Assembly: GCA_017626095.1 (NCBI GenBank)
Contig: JAGAJL010000018.1
Coordinates: 1-64,000 of the forward strand
Length of the DNA: 64,000 nucleotides
DNA from: Lachnospiraceae bacterium
GTDB taxonomy: Bacteria > Bacillota > Clostridia > Lachnospirales > Lachnospiraceae
Direction of reading: 5' to 3'
Every line of letters begins with the position of its first letter. Position 1 is the stretch's first letter. The position numbers and the translations under genes are program-made. Below, piece after piece: positions 44,618 to 52,292 of this stretch. The notes beneath the pieces are model-generated. The model was not told the DNA's origin, searched no databases, and was given only the letters and a program-made list of their open reading frames with translations.

Positions 44618-46294
44618 ATGCTGAAAAAAATAAAAAAACTTTACGAGACACTCAAGGAAAATGTTTTTCTGAAATATCCGGTCACGATTTGCAATATTTG
44701 GATTGCTTCACTATTTACTGCGGTCGGGCTGGACTTTCCATTTGACTATGATTACTGCGATACGTTTGTGAAAATCAAGGCTTTCTTTTGGATTTTTGCT
44801 GCCGGAAATTTGTTGGTAGAAGAATTGTTTGATAAGTACAAAAAAATGGTCAGAATGATTGGTTTCATATTGTCTGCCGCAATTTCCGGATTTTTCATTA
44901 TTATGTCGTCCATCGAGCAAGAGTACATATTCGGAATAAAAAATGATACTGTAATGACATTTATTGCAAAATTACTGGTTTGTTATCTGACATGGATTGC
45001 AATGTTTTGCGTATTCAAAATGTACCAAAAAAGTGAAGTGAGCTTTGAAAAATATTGTTTGAGTGTTTTTGGTTCCACCATGCGAACGACAATTGTATAT
45101 GGAATATTCGCTTTGGGCCTTGCTATCATAATTCTGATTTTCAATGTCCTGATTTTTGATACGGATGATTTCATTTTAAGAATTGAAACGCTGCTTGCCT
45201 GTGGACTTTATATTCCCGGTATGATTTTGGCTTTTTCAAAGATGCAGGATGAAATCGGTAAATTTCTACGAGTTGTTGTAAAGTATGTTCTGCTCATTTT
45301 AGAAATGACAGCTTTTCTTATTATCTATATATACATAGCAAAATTGGTGATTTCATGGGATTTACCTTCGAATGAAGTGTTTCCAATCTTGAGCTGGCTA
45401 TTTGTCTGCGGATTGCCGATTTGGACAGTGGCAATGTATTTTAAAGAGGATAAGCTTGGGAAAGTAGCTTCGATTTTGCCTTATGTTTTCATCCCTTTCA
45501 TCATATTACAGATGATTTGTATCGGATTGAGAATACAAGAGTATGGTTTGACGCAAGCACGTTATGTTTGCTGTTATTTAATTGTTGCGGAAATTATTTA
45601 TTTGATTTTGTTTTCAATCAAAAAGAGAAAGTATCTTCCAACGATTTTTCTTGTAGCCGCGATTTTTGTTAGTATGTTTTGTCTTGCACCGATTATAAAC
45701 TGTGACACTATGGTATACTTATCACAAAAATCACGCTTTGAAACTTTGATGGAAAAAGCCGAGAGCGGAAATGAGTTAACGGATCAGGAGATCCGGAAGG
45801 TTTTAGGGGCTTATCGTGAAATAAAATATATGGAAAAAGGAGATGCGTATGTGAAACAATTGCCATCTTCTTATCATAAAATAATTGATGAATTTGAAGC
45901 AAGCTGCACAGATTTAAGCTATGATTATCATGATTATTCGTACGTAAACTGTGGCTGGGATACAGAAGAATTCGGATTGGATGTAAGTAATTACAAGACG
46001 ATATATGTCGTTACGTTACATGAAAATGATTATGGCGAGGAGTCTGTGAACTTATCCGATATTGTTTTTGAAGTTCATGGAGAAGAAAAATCAATCGATT
46101 TGTCTGATTTTTCAGAAAAAGCCCGCCAATATGATGAGGAAGGACATGATGGTAAAGAGTTTCAGGAGTGGTTATATCAGAACGGGAAAATACAAATGAA
46201 GGATGGATCGAAGGTAGTAATATACCAAATGAATGTAAACTTCCGTGATGATACTTGCATTTACTATAATTTCAATGCATTTTATATGGAATAA
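44618..46294 (+). CDS. DUF4153-type membrane protein
   Basis: A 558-residue protein with about eleven membrane segments in residues 20-375 and a soluble C-terminal part (about 380-558). The pattern (a PSNEVFPILSWLFVCGLP-like segment and the segment order) fits DUF4153, a family without an assigned function. The C-terminal part is polar, Tyr- and Asp-rich and probably extracellular. It has AGAGAGGGAA before the ATG. Neighbours give no clear functional hint. Confidence 0.75.
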   Translation: MLKKIKKLYETLKENVFLKYPVTICNIWIASLFTAVGLDFPFDYDYCDTFVKIKAFFWIFAAGNLLVEELFDKYKKMVRMIGFILSAAISGFFIIMSSIEQEYIFGIKNDTVMTFIAKLLVCYLTWIAMFCVFKMYQKSEVSFEKYCLSVFGSTMRTTIVYGIFALGLAIIILIFNVLIFDTDDFILRIETLLACGLYIPGMILAFSKMQDEIGKFLRVVVKYVLLILEMTAFLIIYIYIAKLVISWDLPSNEVFPILSWLFVCGLPIWTVAMYFKEDKLGKVASILPYVFIPFIILQMICIGLRIQEYGLTQARYVCCYLIVAEIIYLILFSIKKRKYLPTIFLVAAIFVSMFCLAPIINCDTMVYLSQKSRFETLMEKAESGNELTDQEIRKVLGAYREIKYMEKGDAYVKQLPSSYHKIIDEFEASCTDLSYDYHDYSYVNCGWDTEEFGLDVSNYKTIYVVTLHENDYGEESVNLSDIVFEVHGEEKSIDLSDFSEKARQYDEEGHDGKEFQEWLYQNGKIQMKDGSKVVIYQMNVNFRDDTCIYYNFNAFYME

Positions 46295-46478
46295 AAAGGC
46301 GTTGTCTGCCCATACTACTTAATGAAATAAATGAGTTTATATGAAACATCGAATTGGGAATACGAGATTGCAGAAAAGCAGAATTGAGAAAAATAAGATT
46401 AAAGAAAACGGGAATCAAATCTTCAACTAAGTAAAAAATTCGATAAATAGCATTTCAAAAAGTAGAAGGGGAAAGCAG

Positions 46479-46949
46479 ATGGAAGAAAAAGCAATAAAGA
46501 AACTAACCTATGGAGTATTTTTATTATCAACAAAACTTGGACATGAAATGGATGGCTGCGTTGTTGATACCTGTATTCAGATTGCCAAAGAGCCGGAACG
46601 AGTAGCTGTTGCGATTGAAAACCGTCATTACACCTGCGAATTGCTGAATCATGCAAAAGAGTTTTGCATCAGTATTATGGATGAAACTTGTTCCTTGGAG
46701 ACCATTGCCCTGTTTGGTTATCAAACGGGAAGAGAGACTAATAAATTCGGGAAGATAGCATATGAAACGGATGCCAAGGGCGTACCGTATCTGACGCATG
46801 AAACATGTGGCATGATAAGCTGTCATATTGTGGATAAAAAGGATCTCGGAAGTCATACTCTTTTTATCGGAGAAGTTGTGGAAGACAAAGTGCTTAGCCA
46901 TAAACTGCCGCTAACTTATGCAGAGTATCAAAAGCGACTGGGGAAATAA
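46479..46949 (+). CDS. Flavin reductase-like FMN-binding protein
   Basis: A 156-residue protein paralogous to the flavin reductase half of the protein at 32430 (shared KLTYGVFLLST, YTCELL, FGYQTGRETNKF, DLGSHTLFIGE). The rubredoxin domain is absent. It probably binds FMN and exchanges electrons with a nicotinamide or a separate rubredoxin. Two extra Cys (GCVVDTC) near residue 27 differ from the paralogue. It has AGGGGAAAG before the ATG and a strong terminator after it. Standing just before the NAD operon may be chance. Confidence 0.82.
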   Translation: MEEKAIKKLTYGVFLLSTKLGHEMDGCVVDTCIQIAKEPERVAVAIENRHYTCELLNHAKEFCISIMDETCSLETIALFGYQTGRETNKFGKIAYETDAKGVPYLTHETCGMISCHIVDKKDLGSHTLFIGEVVEDKVLSHKLPLTYAEYQKRLGK

Positions 46950-47006
46950 TAAAGTAATTTCTTTTTACCACAACGGAATATTGCCGAATCATTTCCGTCA
47001 TAAGAT

Positions 47007-47059
47007 GCTGCCGTTTAAAGTCTTTTTGCAAGAGATTTTTTAACAGGCAGCTTTTTTTG
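47007..47059 (+). terminator. Terminator after the flavin reductase gene
   Basis: GCTGCC at 47007-47012 pairs with GGCAGC at 47046-47051, extended by further A/T pairs, and is followed by seven T. Confidence 0.75.
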
Positions 47060-47086
47060 ATTTTACATCATTTACATATAAAATTT

Positions 47087-47124
47087 ACAACTGTCTTGTC
47101 AGGTGTAAAGAATGGTGCTATACT
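47087..47124 (+). promoter_or_regulatory. nadAB promoter with NiaR-box-like operator
   Basis: A 20-base dyad (ACAACTGTC-TT-GTCAGGTGT, 47087-47106; 7 of 9 arm positions symmetric) overlaps the -35 element TTGTCA (47097-47102). The -10 TATACT is at 47119-47124 with a 16-base spacer. GTCTTGTC with flanking ACA/TGT resembles sites reported for the niacin regulator NiaR, whose gene is downstream. Niacin-bound NiaR would repress nadAB. Confidence 0.72.
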
Positions 47125-47181
47125 GTGCGTGACGCAAAATCAGTTGCGTCTGTAACCAAAGATGGAAGAACGGAGATTATG

Positions 47182-48081
47182 ATGAAAGAAAGAATTGAGC
47201 AGTTAAAAAAAGAGAAAAATGCTGTTATTCTGGCTCATTACTATGTTGATGAGGATGTGCAGCAGGTGGCTGATTACATAGGTGACTCGTATTATTTAAG
47301 TAAGGTTGCCACGAAAGTTTCGGCTGATCGCATTGTTTTTGCAGGCGTAGAATTCATGGGTGAAAGTGCAAAGCTTTTAAACAAAGAAAAACGTGTGTTT
47401 ATGCCGGATGCAACTGCGGACTGTCCGATGGCGCACATGGCGAGCGCAGAAGAGATACAATTGATAAAAGAAAAATATGAGGATGTTGCGGTAGTCTGTT
47501 ATATCAATTCAACCGTTGAATTAAAGGCATTTGCAGATGTCTGCGTCACCAGTGCTAATGCAGTAAAAATTGTTAAAAATCTTCCCAATAAAAATATCTT
47601 TTTTATACCGGATCGCAATCTGGGTACCTTCGTGAAGGACCAGGTACCTGAGAAAAATATCATCTTAAATCAGGGGCATTGTCCAAGACATACCATTATT
47701 TCCAAAGCTGATATGCTGGCAGCAAAAGAAGCACACCCCAAGGCAAAGGTTGCGGTTCATCCGGAATGTACCAAGGACGTGACAGAGTTAGCTGATTATG
47801 TGGGAAGTACTTCTGCAATTATTGATTATGTTGTAAATACGGATGCAGAAGAGTTCATTATCGGAACGGTTGACGGTGTATTTTATAAAATCCACGAGCA
47901 GGCACCGGATAAAAAACTGTATCGCGTCAGAGCCGTTCAGGAATGTACCAATATGAAAAAAGTAACATTGGAAAAAATAATCGATGTACTGGAAAATGAA
48001 ACCAATGAAGTCTTTTTGGATGAGACGATTGCAAAAGCGGCCATAAAGCCCTTAGAAAAAATGTTGGAGTTAGCACAATGA
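47182..48081 (+). CDS. nadA: Quinolinate synthase
   Basis: A 299-residue enzyme that condenses iminoaspartate with dihydroxyacetone phosphate to quinolinate. The three [4Fe-4S] Cys residues are in TADCPMAHM (about 80), NQGHCPRH (about 167) and VQECTNMK (about 253). AHYYVDEDVQQVADYIGDS near the N-terminus is characteristic. The start is at 47182, 6 bases after GGAG; upstream in-frame codons fall next to the -10 element and cannot be used. It overlaps nadB by four bases, as befits a channelled pair. Control by NiaR is likely. Confidence 0.94.
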   Translation: MKERIEQLKKEKNAVILAHYYVDEDVQQVADYIGDSYYLSKVATKVSADRIVFAGVEFMGESAKLLNKEKRVFMPDATADCPMAHMASAEEIQLIKEKYEDVAVVCYINSTVELKAFADVCVTSANAVKIVKNLPNKNIFFIPDRNLGTFVKDQVPEKNIILNQGHCPRHTIISKADMLAAKEAHPKAKVAVHPECTKDVTELADYVGSTSAIIDYVVNTDAEEFIIGTVDGVFYKIHEQAPDKKLYRVRAVQECTNMKKVTLEKIIDVLENETNEVFLDETIAKAAIKPLEKMLELAQ

Positions 48082-49370
48082 AAAAACAGACAGATGTATT
48101 TATTGCAGGAAGCGGATGTGCGGGACTATATTGTGCACTCAATCTTTCCGAAGATACAAAAATAACCATTATTACCAAGGCTACGATTGAGGAAAGTGAT
48201 TCTTTTCTGGCTCAGGGCGGAATGTGTATGCTGAAAAATGATGAGGATTATGACAGTTATTTTGAGGATACGATGAGAGCCGGCCATTATGAAAATGATA
48301 AGACTTCCGTAGACATTATGATAAGATCGTCACAGGATGTGGTAAAGGATCTTGTAAGCATAGGTGTTGATTTTGAAAGAGAAGCAGATGGGAGCTTTTG
48401 CTTTACCAGAGAAGGGGCTCATTCGGACAAGCGTATCCTGTATCATAAAGATATCACGGGAAAAGAAATCACCAGTAAGCTGTTAGCACAGGCTAAGCAA
48501 AAAAAGAATATTGAAATCATTGAACATGCGATGCTTTTAGACATTTTGGAAAAAGATGGCAGATGCATCGGAGGTGTCATAAGAGAAAATGGGGAACTAA
48601 ATGTAGTTGAAAGTAAAATTCTCGTGTTGGCAACCGGTGGAGTCGGAGGATTGTACAGACACTCAACCAATTTCCGCCAATTGACCGGTGATGCCTTGGC
48701 GATAGCACTAAAGCACAATATTTCAACGAAGGATATCAATTACATACAAATTCATCCAACAACACTCTGGTCGGAAAATGATCGGAAACGGAGCTTTTTG
48801 ATTTCCGAATCCGTCAGGGGCGAAGGCGCAAAGCTATATGATAAAAACGGCAATCGTTTTGTAGATGAGTTGCTGCCCCGGGATTTACTGACCAATGAAA
48901 TTAAAAAACAGATGGAGAAAGACCGGACGGAATATGTATGGGAGGATTTGCGTCCTATACCCATCGAAGAATTACAGGCTCATTTCCCCAATATCGTAAA
49001 ACGTTGTATGGAAGAAGGTTATGATGTCACTAAGGAATGCATTCCGGTCGTTCCGGCACAGCATTACTATATGGGAGGCATCCGGGTTGACCACGAGAGT
49101 AAGACCAGTATGGATTGCCTTTATGCCGTGGGCGAGACAGCCTGCAACGGTGTGCATGGGAAAAACCGTCTTGCCAGCAATTCCCTTTTGGAAAGCCTGG
49201 TTTTCGCCAAACGGGCAGCAAAGCAAATTAATGAGTTAGCGATTGGTAACTGGAAGCTGCAAGATGCCGGAGAAGTATCCTTAGAAGAATACCGGGATGA
49301 AAAAGCCTTAGAGCTTAAGTATAAACAAATGGTACGGGATGCCATGCGCGAAGCGGATATGAACGCCTAA
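48078..49370 (+). CDS. nadB: L-aspartate oxidase
   Basis: A 430-residue FAD enzyme that oxidises L-aspartate to iminoaspartate for NadA. The FAD-binding motif is GSGCAGLYCALNLS (about 9-22), with QGGMC, HPTTLW and RGEGAKLYDKNGNRF further on. It is shorter than the E. coli enzyme (540 residues) because the C-terminal helical part is reduced, which is common in clostridia. In anaerobes fumarate may replace oxygen as acceptor. It is coupled to nadA; a 362-base gap with repeats and a hairpin separates it from nadC. Confidence 0.93.
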   Translation: MKKQTDVFIAGSGCAGLYCALNLSEDTKITIITKATIEESDSFLAQGGMCMLKNDEDYDSYFEDTMRAGHYENDKTSVDIMIRSSQDVVKDLVSIGVDFEREADGSFCFTREGAHSDKRILYHKDITGKEITSKLLAQAKQKKNIEIIEHAMLLDILEKDGRCIGGVIRENGELNVVESKILVLATGGVGGLYRHSTNFRQLTGDALAIALKHNISTKDINYIQIHPTTLWSENDRKRSFLISESVRGEGAKLYDKNGNRFVDELLPRDLLTNEIKKQMEKDRTEYVWEDLRPIPIEELQAHFPNIVKRCMEEGYDVTKECIPVVPAQHYYMGGIRVDHESKTSMDCLYAVGETACNGVHGKNRLASNSLLESLVFAKRAAKQINELAIGNWKLQDAGEVSLEEYRDEKALELKYKQMVRDAMREADMNA

Positions 49371-49418
49371 AGGAAATTACAACGAAAATTTCAATTCGTT
49401 AATTTACTTTTATATCGC

Positions 49419-49503
49419 TTTCAATAATCATATACATTCGATATGTTTTCAATAGCCACATGCATTGGATATTGTTTTCAACAACCATATGAAAACGCAT
49501 TTC
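49419..49503. repeat. Three imperfect tandem repeats before nadC
   Basis: Units starting at 49419, 49447 and 49476 begin TTTCAA and carry CATATNCATT-like or CATATGAAAA blocks, giving a 28-29 base period. They are not separated by unique spacers. Their role is unknown. Confidence 0.6.
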
Positions 49504-49648
49504 AAAACATATTGTATGACAAATAATATACGAAAACCAATTTGATTTCTTAAAAAAGATAGTGATATAAATCATAGCAAAATTAGAAATGGTTTAGAAC
49601 AGCCAATGAAATCGTTCATTAACTACTAAAATTATCGACTGGGAGGAA

Positions 49649-49732
49649 TGTAGAGAGATTTTTTTATCTGAATGCAAAATAATCTCTCTACACCCCACCA
49701 CCCCACCGAACAAGAAAAAGGAGAAGAAAAAC
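49649..49732 (+). promoter_or_regulatory. Structured leader of nadC
   Basis: A perfect 12-bp stem pairs 49649-49660 with 49681-49692 around a 20-base loop that starts with seven T. A C-rich tract (CACCCCACCACCCCACC, about 49690-49706) directly follows, then A-rich sequence and the AAGGAG ribosome site. This does not fit a terminator or a riboswitch class that I know. It may be an RNA control element or a protein site. Confidence 0.55.
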
Positions 49733-50587
49733 ATGTTTGATCAGGTAACTTTGAAATTGAATGTTGACCCACTTATTTTAGGAGCTTTAAAAGAGGATAT
49801 CACGAGTGAAGATGTATCCACCAACAGTGTTATGCCGGTTGCACAACAGGGAGAAGTAGATTTAATCTGCAAGCAGGACGGAATTATTTGTGGATTGCAG
49901 GTTTTTTCAAGAGTATTTGAATTGCTGGATGAAAAAACAAAAGTGGAGCTCTATGTGCAGGATGGAGATGAAGTAAAATGCGGACAGTTAATGGCCAAAG
50001 TATATGGCGATATCCGGGTTCTGCTCTGCGGAGAAAGAACAGCATTAAACTATTTGCAGAGAATGAGCGGAATTGCCACCTATACTTCGCAGGTCAATGC
50101 TTTATTAAAAGGAACCAAAACAAAACTGGTTGATACCAGAAAAACAACGCCCAACAACCGTATTTTTGAAAAATATGCGGTAAGAGTCGGAGGCGCATCC
50201 AATCATCGATACAATCTGACCGATGGTGTTTTGTTAAAGGATAATCATATCGGTGCGGCAGGAAGTGTGACAAAGGCTATTGAATCGGCAAAAGCATATG
50301 CTCCTTTTGTCAGAAAAATTGAAGTAGAAGTTGAAACTCTGGATATGGTAAAAGAAGCGGTTGAAGCCGGTGCGGATATCATTATGTTAGACAATATGGA
50401 TCACGATACTTTAAAGAAAGCAATGGAAATCATTGATGGAAGAACAGAGGTAGAGGTATCCGGAAATGTGACAAAGGAAAACATTTCAAGACTTACCGAC
50501 CTCGGAGTAGACATTATTTCAAGTGGTGCATTGACACATTCTGCGCCGATTTTGGATATTTCCTTAAAAAATCTGCATGCTGTTTAA
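49733..50587 (+). CDS. nadC: Nicotinate-nucleotide pyrophosphorylase (quinolinate phosphoribosyltransferase)
   Basis: A 284-residue enzyme that converts quinolinate and PRPP to nicotinate mononucleotide, the step after NadA. Family signatures ERTALNYLQRMSGIAT (about 102-117), DTRKTTPNNRIFEKYAV (about 136-152) and GGASNHRYNLTDGVLLKDNH (about 156-175) are complete, as is the SSGALTHSAP end. It follows an unusual leader and is close to niaR (15 bases to its ATG), with which it is probably cotranscribed. Confidence 0.95.
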   Translation: MFDQVTLKLNVDPLILGALKEDITSEDVSTNSVMPVAQQGEVDLICKQDGIICGLQVFSRVFELLDEKTKVELYVQDGDEVKCGQLMAKVYGDIRVLLCGERTALNYLQRMSGIATYTSQVNALLKGTKTKLVDTRKTTPNNRIFEKYAVRVGGASNHRYNLTDGVLLKDNHIGAAGSVTKAIESAKAYAPFVRKIEVEVETLDMVKEAVEAGADIIMLDNMDHDTLKKAMEIIDGRTEVEVSGNVTKENISRLTDLGVDIISSGALTHSAPILDISLKNLHAV

Positions 50588-50602
50588 GTCGGAGGTGTGT
50601 GT

Positions 50603-51148
50603 ATGAGTGGTGAGGAAAGAAGAGAAAAAATCATAAGTACACTGAAAAACAGTGAAACCCCTGTTTCCGGTTCGGGACTTGCAAAAATACTGGGAGTCAG
50701 CAGACAGGTAATCGTACAGGATATTGCGCTTCTTCGGGCGAAAAACTATGATATTGCTTCTACAAACAAGGGATATGTTTTGCGCAATCAGAATCAGTGC
50801 GAGCGGATTTTTAAGATTTATAACCGTCCGGAAGAAGAAGAAAAAGAACTTCAGTTATATGTGGATCAGGGTGGATTTGTAAAAGATGTGTTTGTGTATC
50901 ATAAGGTTTATGGAGTGGTAAAAGCAGAGCTTCATATTGCATCAAGGGCCGATGTTGCGTCGTATATGGAAGAGATAAAGAGTGGAAAATCGGCGTTGTT
51001 GAGCAATCTGACGTCTGGATATCATTATCATACCATTTTGGCAAAAAATGAAGCAATTCTGGATCGGATACAGGAGAAATTGCGCCAAAACGGATTTTTG
51101 GCACAGCTTTTGGATTACGAGCCGGTCAATTTCTGGAAGGAAGAGTAG
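50603..51148 (+). CDS. niaR: Niacin-responsive transcriptional repressor
   Basis: A 181-residue regulator with an N-terminal HTH_11 domain (about residues 5-60, SGLAKILGVSRQVIVQDIAL) and a C-terminal 3H domain (about 70-175), which takes its name from conserved His residues, seen here in VYHKVYG, ELHIAS and SGYHYHTI. In Firmicutes NiaR binds nicotinic acid and represses NAD synthesis and niacin uptake genes. It follows nadC, and a matching operator lies before nadA. ATG 50603 with GGAGGTG is chosen over a GTG 6 bases upstream. Confidence 0.92.
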   Translation: MSGEERREKIISTLKNSETPVSGSGLAKILGVSRQVIVQDIALLRAKNYDIASTNKGYVLRNQNQCERIFKIYNRPEEEEKELQLYVDQGGFVKDVFVYHKVYGVVKAELHIASRADVASYMEEIKSGKSALLSNLTSGYHYHTILAKNEAILDRIQEKLRQNGFLAQLLDYEPVNFWKEE

Positions 51149-51188
51149 GATTGTACCGCCAACTTAAGATGTCGAAATGGAGATTTTT

Positions 51189-52292
51189 ATGAAATTATTG
51201 CATTGTGCTGATTTACATCTGGATGCCAAAATGACATCCACACTGGATAAAGAACGTGCCAAAGAGCGTAAAGCAGAGCTTCTGCATACGTTTCAGGACA
51301 TGATTTCTTATGCTACAAATCACGATATCTGCCACATTCTGATTTGTGGAGATTTATTTGATACCAAAAATATTTCTGCATCAGCCAGAAATATGGTTTC
51401 TTCTGAGATTGAAAAACATCCGAACATCACCTTTTATTATCTGCGTGGAAATCATGATACGGATAATTTTTTGTCCGGACTGGATGTTGTACCGGATAAT
51501 TTAAAGCTGTTTTCCCATAGCTGGACGAGCTATGTTGTGGAAAACTCGGATATTGTTATTTCCGGCATGGAGTTAGCAGAAGATAACGCAAAAAGTGCTT
51601 ATCATACGCTGGTTTTGGATTCCGACAAAATGAATATTGTTATGCTTCATGGACAGGAATCAGAAACCGGTGCAAAGGATAAAGCGGAAGTGATTCATTT
51701 AAGAGAGCTGCATAACAAAGGAATTGATTATCTGGCACTTGGACACATTCATGCCTATAAACGTGAAAAACTGGATGGCAGAGGAGTTTATTGTTATTCC
51801 GGTTGTCTGGAAGGCCGTGGCTTCGATGAATGCGGAGAACATGGCTTTATTGTGCTGGATGTGGATGAGGAGAAGAAAACCATTACCGATATTTTTGTGC
51901 CTTTTGCAAAGAGAAATCTGTATACGGTTTATGTGGATGTGACCGGTTGTAACAGTTCTGTAGAGATGGCAGAAAAAATTCGTCAGGATCTGACAAATGG
52001 ACAGTATCGTCACGAGGACTTGCTGAAAATCGTTTTAACCGGTGCTTTAGATGTTGCGTGTGAGAAAAATACGAATTATCTTCTTAGCGTGTTCTTAGGA
52101 GATTACTATTTTGTAAAATTGTACGATGAAACAACGCTGCGGGTTGATGTGGAAGATTTTCAGTATGATGAATCCTTAAAAGGAGAATTTGTACGTACGG
52201 TCCTTTCTGCCGATGAAATGCCGCAGGAAGAAAAAGCGGCAGTGATTCGATTGGGGCTGCAGATTCTGAATAACGAGGAGGTGTCATTATGA
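51189..52292 (+). CDS. SbcD/YhaO-like DNA repair exonuclease subunit
   Basis: A 367-residue calcineurin-type nuclease. Metal-site motifs are complete: HCADLHLDA (about 5-12), CGDLFDT (about 54-60), LRGNHDT (about 86-92), MLHGQ and LGHIHAY (about 180-186). SbcD/Mre11-type proteins process DNA ends with an SMC-like ATPase, here the next gene, whose start overlaps by four bases. The set resembles the Bacillus YhaO-YhaN pair and differs from canonical SbcCD. The start is set at 51189, with GGAG 6 bases before. Confidence 0.9.
   Translation: MKLLHCADLHLDAKMTSTLDKERAKERKAELLHTFQDMISYATNHDICHILICGDLFDTKNISASARNMVSSEIEKHPNITFYYLRGNHDTDNFLSGLDVVPDNLKLFSHSWTSYVVENSDIVISGMELAEDNAKSAYHTLVLDSDKMNIVMLHGQESETGAKDKAEVIHLRELHNKGIDYLALGHIHAYKREKLDGRGVYCYSGCLEGRGFDECGEHGFIVLDVDEEKKTITDIFVPFAKRNLYTVYVDVTGCNSSVEMAEKIRQDLTNGQYRHEDLLKIVLTGALDVACEKNTNYLLSVFLGDYYFVKLYDETTLRVDVEDFQYDESLKGEFVRTVLSADEMPQEEKAAVIRLGLQILNNEEVSL

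Noticed and set aside
49419..49503. Possible short CRISPR-like array
   Set aside because: Units are directly adjacent and diverged, with no spacers and no cas genes.
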